In this document: positions 1-6,214 of the stretch, piece by piece | Numbering within the stretch: the first letter of the stretch is position 1 | How the letters are laid out: each line of letters opens with the position of its first letter | Source: CAYQEC01 sp964569015 | GTDB lineage: Bacteria > Actinomycetota > Acidimicrobiia > Spongiisociales > UBA5794 | Length of the DNA: 27,143 nt | Assembly (NCBI GenBank): GCA_964569015.1 | Contig: CAZMSN010000027.1 | Span: 1 to 27,143, forward strand | Reading direction: 5' to 3' | Notes under the pieces: generated by a model | Database searches by the model: none | The model's input: only the letters and a program-made list of their open reading frames with translations | Told to the model about the DNA's origin: nothing | Translations under genes and position numbers: made by a program

Positions 1-242
1 ATGCCGCGCCGCTCATCCTGCTGGCGCAGACCCGCCAGGCCGACCGGGACAAGGCTCTCTCCGAAGCGGACGCCGCCCATCGCGAGGCATTGGCGGCAGC
101 CGCCATCCAGCGGCAGGAGATCGCCGAGCAGCAGACCGATCGCCTTGGTGAGCTCATCGAGCTGAACACCCAGCTCACCGAGCAGATCGAGCGCCTGACC
201 TCCGAGATCCACGCCCGGGTGGTCCCGACGCCGACCGGCTGA
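1..242 (+). CDS. DUF1003 family membrane protein, C-terminal part
   Basis: The reading frame is open from the window edge (first full codon at 3) to a TGA at 240-242 and gives about 79 residues. It begins with the end of a hydrophobic segment (APLILLAQTRQADRDK), which matches the second transmembrane helix and following motif of DUF1003 proteins as I remember the family. The rest is a charged, Gln/Glu-rich helix of about 55 residues ending in RVVPTPTG, probably a cytoplasmic coiled coil. The family has no established biochemical role; members are small inner-membrane proteins with two helices. The N-terminal half and the start lie outside the window. The ATG at position 1 is out of frame and is not the start. 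No clear terminator follows in the 211-base gap (243-453). Confidence 0.7.
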   Translation, partial: AAPLILLAQTRQADRDKALSEADAAHREALAAAAIQRQEIAEQQTDRLGELIELNTQLTEQIERLTSEIHARVVPTPTG

Positions 243-453
243 GGACGGCGCCCTCCACCATGCCCGCCGCACCCCGACGAAGGACCGGGCAGAACGGAGC
301 CGGCCATACCGTCGGATCGCGGTCTTCGTCTCCCGCGTTGCCGCCCTGACGGCCCCGCCGGCTCCGTCACCGGACGCCTAGACTCTCCCGTCACGTCAAC
401 ACGGCACAGGCCGAACGACGTCACCCCCCGGCATCGGACCGTGGAGCACGACG

Positions 454-570
454 ATGCGAATCGAACTCGGTTCCCCCGTCGACTGCAGGGACGGCGAGGG
501 CGGCGGCGTCGCCGATGTGGTCATCGACCTTCGCACGAGAACCGTTGCCGAGGCGACCCTGATCGCGTGA
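454..570 (+). pseudogene. Truncated PRC-barrel-like protein remnant (38 codons)
   Basis: An ATG at 454 follows a plausible ribosome-binding site (GGAG at 443-446). The 38-residue product starts MRIELGSPVDCRDGEGG and continues VADVVIDLRTRTV. This resembles the first two strands of PRC-barrel proteins, which usually continue with a 'THLVV'-type strand and a second half. Here the similarity stops after about residue 31 and the frame ends at a TGA 33 bases before the glyS stop codon. A TAGACT hexamer at 379-384 could be a -10 box, but no matching -35 is visible. I read it as a gene start left behind by a deletion. A genuine short gene is possible. Confidence 0.5.
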
Positions 571-603
571 CAGCCGGCCCAGGATTCACAGCGCGCCAAG
601 CGG

Positions 604-1914
604 TCAGCAGGGCCCGAGACGCTCCGCCAGGTAGCCGGCGAGCTTGTCGAGCGAGACCCGATCCTGATCCATCGTGTCCCGGTCGCGCACGGTGACCGCC
701 TGGTCTTCGAGGGTATCAAAGTCGACGGTGACACAGTACGGCGTGCCGATCTCGTCTTGGCGGCGGTAGCGCCGCCCGATCGACTGGGTGACATCGTGCT
801 CGATGTCCCAACGAGGCCGCAGATCCGCTGCCACCTTCGATGTGACCTCGATCAGCTCCGGTCTCTTGGAGAGCGGCAACACCCCCACCTTGATGGGCGC
901 CAAGCGGTGATCGAGCCGCAGCACGACCCTGGTCTCGCCTCGCACCTCCTCCTCGTTGTAGCCGTCGAGCAGGAAGGCGAAGGTGGCGCGGGTGGCCCCG
1001 GCAGCCGGCTCGATCACGTACGGATAGAAGCGATCGTTGTTCTCGGCGTCGTAGTAGCGCAGGTCCTTGCCGCTCATCTCACCGTGTGCCTTCAGGTCGA
1101 AGTCGGTGCGGTTGGCGATACCCTCCAGCTCATCCCATCCCCACGGGAACAGGTATTCGACGTCGTAGGTCGCTTCCGAATAGTGCGACAACTCTTCAGC
1201 GTCGTGCTCGCGGAGACGCAGATTGTCTACCTTCATCCCCAGATCCTGATACCAGCGCTCCCGCTCCTCGACCCAATAGCGGAACCACTTCTCACCCTCG
1301 TCGGGATGCACGAAGAACTCCATCTCCATCTGCTCGAACTCACGGGTCCGGAAAACGAACTGGCCGGGGGTGATCTCGTTGCGGAACGACTTGCCGATCT
1401 GGGCGATGCCGAACGGCAGCTTCATCCGGGCGGTGCGCCGCACGTTCTCGAAGTTGATGAAGATCCCCTGCGCCGTCTCCGGCCGCAGGTACACCACGTT
1501 CTCGACCGATTCGACCGGTCCCATGTTGGTGCGGAACATGAGGTTGAAGCTGCGGGCTTCGGTGAAACAGCCACGCGTCCCGCAGCTGGGGCATTGATCG
1601 GGATCGGCGAGCTTGTCGACCCGGAAGCGATTGTGGCATTCCCGGCACTCGACCAGCGGATCGGTGAACGATGCCAGGTGGCCCGAGGCTTCCCACACCT
1701 GCGGTGCCTGGATCACGGCCGAGTCGATGCCCACGATGTCCTCGCGGAGCTGGACCATCGAGCGCCACCACTCGTGCTTGACGTTGCGCAACAGCGCGGT
1801 GCCGAGCGGCCCGTAGTCGTAGGCGGAGCGCAACCCGCCGTAGATCTCCGACGACGGGAAAACGAACCCGCGGTTCTTCGAGAGGGTGACGATGGTGTCG
1901 AAATCGATGGGCAT
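604..1914 (-). CDS. glyS: Glycyl-tRNA synthetase, single-chain dimeric type
   Basis: Charges tRNA-Gly with glycine in the cytoplasm. The 436-residue product is a class II synthetase of the alpha2 type, close to the usual 440-460. Visible in order: the N-terminal NRGFVFPSSEIYGG-YDYGPLG region; a Cys4 zinc-ribbon-like insert (C90, C93, C108, C111); the RPETAQG segment near 144-150; motif 2 with FRNE near 177-180 and the REFEQME segment; motif 3 with Arg309 after the IEP segment; and a C-terminal anticodon-binding domain starting around LAPIKVGVLPL (338-348). The frame stays open upstream, but the ATG at 1914 gives the family N-terminus and has GAGG about 10 bases before it; upstream residues do not look conserved. 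It lies 109 bases downstream of uppS and probably has its own promoter. Confidence 0.96.
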   Translation of the reverse strand: MPIDFDTIVTLSKNRGFVFPSSEIYGGLRSAYDYGPLGTALLRNVKHEWWRSMVQLREDIVGIDSAVIQAPQVWEASGHLASFTDPLVECRECHNRFRVDKLADPDQCPSCGTRGCFTEARSFNLMFRTNMGPVESVENVVYLRPETAQGIFINFENVRRTARMKLPFGIAQIGKSFRNEITPGQFVFRTREFEQMEMEFFVHPDEGEKWFRYWVEERERWYQDLGMKVDNLRLREHDAEELSHYSEATYDVEYLFPWGWDELEGIANRTDFDLKAHGEMSGKDLRYYDAENNDRFYPYVIEPAAGATRATFAFLLDGYNEEEVRGETRVVLRLDHRLAPIKVGVLPLSKRPELIEVTSKVAADLRPRWDIEHDVTQSIGRRYRRQDEIGTPYCVTVDFDTLEDQAVTVRDRDTMDQDRVSLDKLAGYLAERLGPC

Positions 1915-1948
1915 GGACGACCGCCTCACTGGCTGTGGGGAGACCAGG

Positions 1949-1954
1949 ATGGTA
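1949..1954 (-). promoter_or_regulatory. Candidate -10 box for glyS
   Basis: On the minus strand the hexamer TACCAT fits the TANNNT pattern and would give a leader of about 28 bases before the glyS ATG at 1914. No convincing -35 box is present at the right spacing. The 109-base gap between uppS and glyS makes a separate promoter reasonable, but read-through from recO-uppS is equally possible. Confidence 0.35.
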
Positions 1955-2023
1955 GCCGAGAGCCCGCGGGGCCGGTTCATCCCGGCTCCCCGCCGAATCT
2001 GTCGCCGCCGATTCGCCGCCTGC

Positions 2024-2782
2024 TCAGCCTGTGGCGTCCTCGGCGGCACCGAAACGACGCTCCCGCCCCTGGAACTCGGCGATGCATTCCGCCAGGGTGT
2101 CCCGGTCGAAGTCGGGCCACAACACCGGGGTGAACACATACTCCGCGTACGCAGCCTCCCAGAGGAGGAAATTGGAGGTGCGCATCTCCCCGCTGGTGCG
2201 GATCACCAGGTCCGGGTCCGGCATGCCGGGCAGGTAGAGACGGCCCGAGAGCGTCTCCACCTCGATCTCCGCCGCATCGAGCGTGCCCGCGGCTGCCTCC
2301 TCGGCGATCCGGCGCGCCGCCGCCGCCAGCTCCACCCTGCCGCCGTAGTTGAAGGCGAACACCAGGTGCATGCGGCCATTCGCCTCGGTGAGCGTCTCGG
2401 CGGCGACGATCTCCACTCGCAGCTCGTCGGGCACCCGCGGGTCGTCTCGCTCGCCGATGAAGTGGATCCTCACCCCGAGATCGTTCATCTCGTCCCGCCG
2501 GCGGCGCAGCAGGTCGGTGTTGAAGTGCATGAGGAACTGGACCTCGTTCTCGTCGCGGGCCCAGTTCTCGGTAGAGAAGGCGTAGACGGTGAGCCATTCG
2601 ACCCCCAGATCGAGCGCGCCCCCTATCACATCGAACAACGCCGGCTCGCCACGGGCGTGCCCGGCGGTGCGGTGCAGCCCGCGAGCATTCGCCCACCGGC
2701 CGTTCCCGTCCATGATGATGCCGATGTGGCGCGGGACGCGGTCACGATCGACCTGAGGTGCATAGGGTGCGCCTTCAACCAT
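2024..2782 (-). CDS. uppS: Isoprenyl transferase (undecaprenyl diphosphate synthase type)
   Basis: A cis-prenyltransferase that condenses isopentenyl diphosphate units onto an allylic primer to make the polyprenyl diphosphate carrier for peptidoglycan and other wall polymers. The 252 residues carry the family signatures: IIMDGNGRWA with catalytic Asp25 near the N-terminus, the YAFSTENW segment, the FNYGGR motif, and the C-terminal DLVIRTSGE and SNFLLWEAAYAEY motifs. The product chain length (C50 or C55) cannot be read from sequence. The ATG at 2782 overlaps the end of recO by 8 bases, so translation is probably coupled. The recO-uppS pairing is common in Actinomycetota. Confidence 0.95.
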   Translation of the reverse strand: MVEGAPYAPQVDRDRVPRHIGIIMDGNGRWANARGLHRTAGHARGEPALFDVIGGALDLGVEWLTVYAFSTENWARDENEVQFLMHFNTDLLRRRRDEMNDLGVRIHFIGERDDPRVPDELRVEIVAAETLTEANGRMHLVFAFNYGGRVELAAAARRIAEEAAAGTLDAAEIEVETLSGRLYLPGMPDPDLVIRTSGEMRTSNFLLWEAAYAEYVFTPVLWPDFDRDTLAECIAEFQGRERRFGAAEDATG

Positions 2783-3494
2783 CGAGCACCGCCAGCGACC
2801 GGAGGCGCCGCTCCAGGTGGTACTCGAGGAAACGGCGTGCCACCCCCATCGCCTCGCTGCTCAGAGCAGCGTCGGCTTCGGGGAGAGCCGTCAGATCAGC
2901 CTGTGCCACGCCCGCCAGATACCCGGTGAGGCCTTCCCGCAGGACATAGGCCCCGGCCGCCCCACACCGCTCGCAGAGGATGCCGCCGGCGGGAAAGCTG
3001 AAGCGGCGGAGATCGCCGGTCCGCCCGCAACCGGCGCAGTGATCGAACGATGGGGCGACGCCGACCACCTCGGCGGCCTTCAGCAGAAAGGACGTCACGA
3101 GGTCGGGATGTCCCGGGCCCGCGTCGAGCGCCTTCAGCCCCCGTTGCAGCAGGAGAAAGAGGCGCCGCGCCGGCTCGTTCTCCTGTGCCACGGCGTCGGC
3201 GACCTCCACCATCGTGCCGGCGGCGATCACCCGATCGAGGTCGGCCCGCAGCTGGTGGAACGGCTCGATGATCGTCGCCTGAGTGATGGTGTCGAGGTTG
3301 CGCCCCTCGTACAACACCAGATCAACGTGGCAGAAGGGCTCGAGCCTCCCTCCGAAGCGGCTCTTGGTCTTCCGGATGCCCTTGGCAACCGTGCGCAGCT
3401 TGCCGGAATTGGGGCTGAGAAGCACCACGACCCGATCCGCCTCCCCGAAGGGGAAAGATCGGAGCACGATGCCTTGGTCGTGTCGAATGGCCAT
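2775..3494 (-). CDS. recO: DNA repair protein RecO
   Basis: RecO helps load RecA onto gapped single-stranded DNA in the RecFOR recombinational repair pathway. The 239-residue protein has the N-terminal OB-fold typical of the family (GIVLRSFPFGEADRVVVLL, then GIRKTKSRFGGRLEPF near 39-54), a helical middle, and a C-terminal zinc site formed by C153, C156, C174 and C177. Length is normal. It starts with an ATG at 3494 and overlaps uppS by 8 bases. Upstream, 214 bases separate it from era, so recO-uppS is probably a separate transcription unit; TACTCT on the minus strand at 3520-3525 is a weak -10 candidate. Confidence 0.94.
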   Translation of the reverse strand: MAIRHDQGIVLRSFPFGEADRVVVLLSPNSGKLRTVAKGIRKTKSRFGGRLEPFCHVDLVLYEGRNLDTITQATIIEPFHQLRADLDRVIAAGTMVEVADAVAQENEPARRLFLLLQRGLKALDAGPGHPDLVTSFLLKAAEVVGVAPSFDHCAGCGRTGDLRRFSFPAGGILCERCGAAGAYVLREGLTGYLAGVAQADLTALPEADAALSSEAMGVARRFLEYHLERRLRSLAVLDG

Positions 3495-3529
3495 GGATTC
3501 TCCGGCGACGCCACCGCCGAGAGTACCGG

Positions 3530-3559
3530 TTCACCGACCCCACGGGGTGCACCTAGGCA
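3530..3559 (+). promoter_or_regulatory. Possible relic promoter of the dehydratase-like remnant
   Basis: TTCACC (3530-3535) and TAGGCA (3554-3559) are separated by 18 bases and read toward the strong ribosome-binding site at 3583-3588. A short inverted repeat (ACCCC, two bases, GGGGT; 3537-3548) lies in the spacer. Both hexamers are imperfect, so this is only a candidate. Confidence 0.3.
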
Positions 3560-3596
3560 GAAGAATGATTTCCGCCGGAGCGAGGAGGTCGGCACG

Positions 3597-3708
3597 ATGA
3601 TCGGCGTGAGCACGGCCGAGCGGAAGGCATTCGTCGAAGAACACCTGGAATGGACACTCGACGGCGAGCAGATCGCCCGCACTCGGTCGGTCGGATGTCG
3701 ACGCCGGG
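3597..3708 (+). pseudogene. Decayed pterin-4a-carbinolamine dehydratase-like gene, N-terminus only
   Basis: A textbook AGGAGG site (3583-3588) lies 8 bases before an ATG at 3597. The first 30 codons read MIGVSTAERKAFVEEH, then LEWTLDGEQIART. This is like the start of pterin-4a-carbinolamine dehydratases, where a 'W-x-L-x-G-D-x-L-x-R-T' stretch precedes a catalytic region with conserved histidines. After about codon 30 (base 3686) the similarity ends. The frame then runs antisense through the 3' end of era to a stop at 3941. The catalytic region is missing, so the gene cannot make a working enzyme of that family. The family assignment rests on about 20 residues. Confidence 0.45.
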
Positions 3709-4587
3709 TCAGAAACCGAGTCGATCCAGGCCGTGCTCGCGGCGCTGCCAATCCGGTTCCACCTTCACCCGTAGATCCAAGTACACGTCGGCACCGAACA
3801 GGCTCTCGAGGTCTCGACGGGCTTCCTCCCCCACCTCACGCAGCAGCGTGCCTCCCTTGCCGATCACGATCCCCTTCTGGGACTTCCGCTCCACGTAGGC
3901 GGCCGCTCCCACGAAAACCGTGCCGGTGTCTCGCACCGTGATCTCGTCCACCACCACCGCCAGCGAATGGGGCAGCTCGTCGCGGAGACGGGCCAGGTAT
4001 TTCTCGCGGATCATCTCGGCGGCGAGCAACTCATCGGGTTGGTCGGTGCGCATGTCGGGTGGAAAGAACGCCGGCCCCTCGGCGAGCAGAGCGCCGAGCT
4101 CCTCGAGCAACGCCGGCAGCCCTTCGCCGGTCTTCGCCGATACCGGGACATACGCGGTGAAATCCCACTCCGCCGCCTCGGCGAGGTGACCGCCGATCGC
4201 TTTCGGGCCGGCGATGTCGACCTTGTTGACGGCCAGCACCACCGGGCTTCCGCTCTCCTGCAGCCGGGTGGCGATGCGGCGGTCGCCCGGCCCGATCGCA
4301 CCGGTCGCATCGATCACGAACAGCACCGAATCCGCCTCGGCCAGCGACCCGTACACGAGACGGTTGAGGCGCTCCCCGAGCGCGGTGCGTGGCCGGTGCA
4401 GTCCGGGCGTATCCACGAACACGAACTGCATGTCGGGGTCGTGGAGCGTCAGGATCCCTCGGATGGTGTTGCGCGTCGTCTGCGGTCGGGACGAGGTGAT
4501 GGCAACCTTCTCCCCCACCAGGGCGTTGACCATCGTCGATTTCCCCACGTTGGGCCGGCCCACCACCGATATGAAGCCGGATCTCAC
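3709..4587 (-). CDS. era: GTPase Era
   Basis: An essential GTPase that binds the 3' end of 16S rRNA and assists 30S subunit assembly. The 292-residue protein has the full G-domain set: G1 GRPNVGKS (10-17), the switch I SRPQTTRN segment, G3 DTPG, G4 NKVD and G5 SAK. A C-terminal KH domain follows with the GIVIGKGG motif. Length matches the family. Translation starts with GTG at 4587, and its GTGA overlaps the corC stop by 4 bases, so it is the last gene of the phoH-pgpH-ybeY-corC-era operon. YbeY and Era both act in 16S rRNA maturation, which fits the clustering. Confidence 0.97.
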   Translation of the reverse strand: MRSGFISVVGRPNVGKSTMVNALVGEKVAITSSRPQTTRNTIRGILTLHDPDMQFVFVDTPGLHRPRTALGERLNRLVYGSLAEADSVLFVIDATGAIGPGDRRIATRLQESGSPVVLAVNKVDIAGPKAIGGHLAEAAEWDFTAYVPVSAKTGEGLPALLEELGALLAEGPAFFPPDMRTDQPDELLAAEMIREKYLARLRDELPHSLAVVVDEITVRDTGTVFVGAAAYVERKSQKGIVIGKGGTLLREVGEEARRDLESLFGADVYLDLRVKVEPDWQRREHGLDRLGF

Positions 4588-5753
4588 CGTTGCTCGACCT
4601 TGACCCGCGCCACTCGCCGGCCCTGGACCTGCTCAGCAGTGACGGTGTAGTCACCGAGCAGAAACGACTCGCCCTGGCGCGGTACGCGACCCGCCAGTCC
4701 GAGCACGAGACCGCCCACGGTGTCCCAGTCCTCATCGGACAGCTCGATCCCGAGCAGCTCCGCCAGCTCGTCGACTCCGAAGCGGGCGTCGATGACGTAG
4801 CCTCCGCCGTCGATGCGCGTCACCATCGGCTCCTCGATGTCGTACTCGTCGGCGATCTCGCCGACCAACTCCTCGAGCAGGTCCTCGATCGTCACCACGC
4901 CGGCGGTCCCACCGAACTCGTCGACGACCACTGCCAGGTGTACCTGCTTGGCCTGCATCTCACGCAGCAGCTCGGGGACGCGCTTGGTCTCCGGCACGAA
5001 GTAGGCGGGGTGCACCAGGGACGCCGAGGGCCGTGGGGCGGCTTCGTCGTCCATGAGCTGAAGAAGGTCACGGGCGTAGAGCACCCCGAGGATGTCGTCG
5101 GTGTCGTCCCCCACGACGGGGATGCGGGACTTGCCGGAGTCGAGCACGATGTCGAGGGCGACCTCGGTGGAGGCGTCGCCGGGGATGGTCACCATGTCGG
5201 GACGAGGCACCATCACCTCGCGCACGATGGCGTCGGTGAAGTCGAGCACCTGGGAGATCAGCTCCCGCTCTTCGGAATCGGCCTGGTCCTCCTCCTCGAC
5301 GTCCTCCTCCTCGACGTCGAGATCCGACACCAGGTCGGCGGCAGCGTCACCCAGGGCGACGACCGGCCGCAACAGCCACGCCAGCCGGTAGGCGAGCACT
5401 CGTGGACGGCGACGGCCCAGGGTGCGGGGAAGGAGGTCGCCGGCGAAGACGAGGATGAACACCAGCACTGCCAGCGACAGCAGCAGCGACCACCCGGCGA
5501 AGTAGCGGGTCGCGGCCCAGGTCGCTGTGATCGCGATCACCACCAAGAGCGCGGCGTTGACCATCCCGAGGGCCGGCTGCAAGCGCGGGCGGTCATCGAG
5601 GAGGTCGGCGATCGCCTGGGCACGATGATCACCTTCACCTGCATCGTGAAGGGCATCGGCCCGAGGTGTGCGCACCATCGAGGCGCCGGCGGCCCGGATC
5701 ATGCCGTTGATGACGAACAGCGCCGCGGCCACGACGAGGGCGAAACCGGTCAT
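4584..5753 (-). CDS. corC: CorC/HlyC-type membrane protein with CBS pair
   Basis: A 389-residue CNNM/CorC-like protein; family members are linked to magnesium and cobalt export, though the actinobacterial ones are less studied. In order: an N-terminal DUF21-type membrane region with hydrophobic segments near 3-20, 60-80 and 86-106; an acidic linker (145-165) with a perfect five-residue duplication; two CBS domains (about 178-235 and 245-300) containing the R-E-V-M-V-P-R and D-E-F-G-G-T-x-G-[IV]-V-T signatures; and a C-terminal CorC_HlyC domain (about 312-388). The membrane region is shorter than in full CNNM proteins. It overlaps ybeY and era by 4 bases each. The older name 'hemolysin' has no support here. 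Confidence 0.9.
   Translation of the reverse strand: MTGFALVVAAALFVINGMIRAAGASMVRTPRADALHDAGEGDHRAQAIADLLDDRPRLQPALGMVNAALLVVIAITATWAATRYFAGWSLLLSLAVLVFILVFAGDLLPRTLGRRRPRVLAYRLAWLLRPVVALGDAAADLVSDLDVEEEDVEEEDQADSEERELISQVLDFTDAIVREVMVPRPDMVTIPGDASTEVALDIVLDSGKSRIPVVGDDTDDILGVLYARDLLQLMDDEAAPRPSASLVHPAYFVPETKRVPELLREMQAKQVHLAVVVDEFGGTAGVVTIEDLLEELVGEIADEYDIEEPMVTRIDGGGYVIDARFGVDELAELLGIELSDEDWDTVGGLVLGLAGRVPRQGESFLLGDYTVTAEQVQGRRVARVKVEQR
5287..5316. repeat. Perfect 15-bp tandem duplication in corC
   Basis: The 15-base unit TCCTCCTCCTCGACG occurs twice in direct succession (5287-5301 and 5302-5316). It encodes the doubled Val-Glu-Glu-Glu-Asp acidic stretch in the linker between the membrane region and the CBS domains. 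The repeat stays in frame, so copy-number change would alter linker length without breaking the gene. Confidence 0.9.
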
Positions 5754-6214
5754 GGCCGCTCCCGACCCGACAGGGCGAGGATCTCACGCTCCCTCGCCTC
5801 CATTCGCTCCGCTTCGAGCTCCTCCTGGTGGTCGTAGCCGAGCAGGTGCAGCATGCCGTGCACCACCATCAGTGCCATCTCGTCGTCGAAGGGTACGCCT
5901 GCCGCGCCGGCGTTGGCGCGCACCACGGCGGGACACACGAATACGTCGCCCAGCATGAGCGGCGGCCCTCCCTCCGAGGCGGCGAAGGCCTCCCCGGGCC
6001 GGAGGTCTTCGATCGGGAACGCCAGGACGTCGGTGGGACCAGTGCGCGACAAGTACTGCTCGTTGAGCTCAGCGACGTGCTCGGCAGAGACCAATATCAA
6101 CGAGACCTCGGCGTTCTCCGGCACGTGCTCGGCGTTCATCACGGATTCCGCCAGAGAGACGAGCGCCTCGTGAGGGAGAGGGTCGTCCTGCTCGTCGGAG
6201 AGCGTCACCGTCAT
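5750..6214 (-). CDS. ybeY: Endoribonuclease YbeY, rRNA maturation factor
   Basis: A single-strand-specific metal-dependent endoribonuclease needed for 16S rRNA 3'-end maturation and ribosome quality control. The 154-residue protein carries the family signature HGMLHLLGYDH with metal-ligand histidines 119, 123 and 129, and the upstream TDVLAFP segment (61-67). Length is normal. The ATG at 6214 overlaps the pgpH stop by 4 bases and its own stop overlaps the corC start by 4, so it is inside a translationally coupled operon. The pgpH-ybeY adjacency is widespread in Gram-positive bacteria. Confidence 0.96.
   Translation of the reverse strand: MTVTLSDEQDDPLPHEALVSLAESVMNAEHVPENAEVSLILVSAEHVAELNEQYLSRTGPTDVLAFPIEDLRPGEAFAASEGGPPLMLGDVFVCPAVVRANAGAAGVPFDDEMALMVVHGMLHLLGYDHQEELEAERMEAREREILALSGRERP

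Noticed and set aside
757..2133. A 458-codon plus-strand frame opposite glyS.
   Set aside because: Antisense to a clearly conserved synthetase; low-complexity composition rich in His, Arg and Gly with no known motif.
2817..3941. A 374-codon plus-strand frame across recO, the gap and the end of era.
   Set aside because: Most of it is antisense to recO and era; only the part from the ATG at 3597 for about 30 codons has gene-like signals, and that is annotated as a remnant.
2024..6214. The short stop/start overlaps between successive genes as evidence of an unusual system.
   Set aside because: Overlaps of 4 or 8 bases are the normal sign of translational coupling in compact actinobacterial operons.
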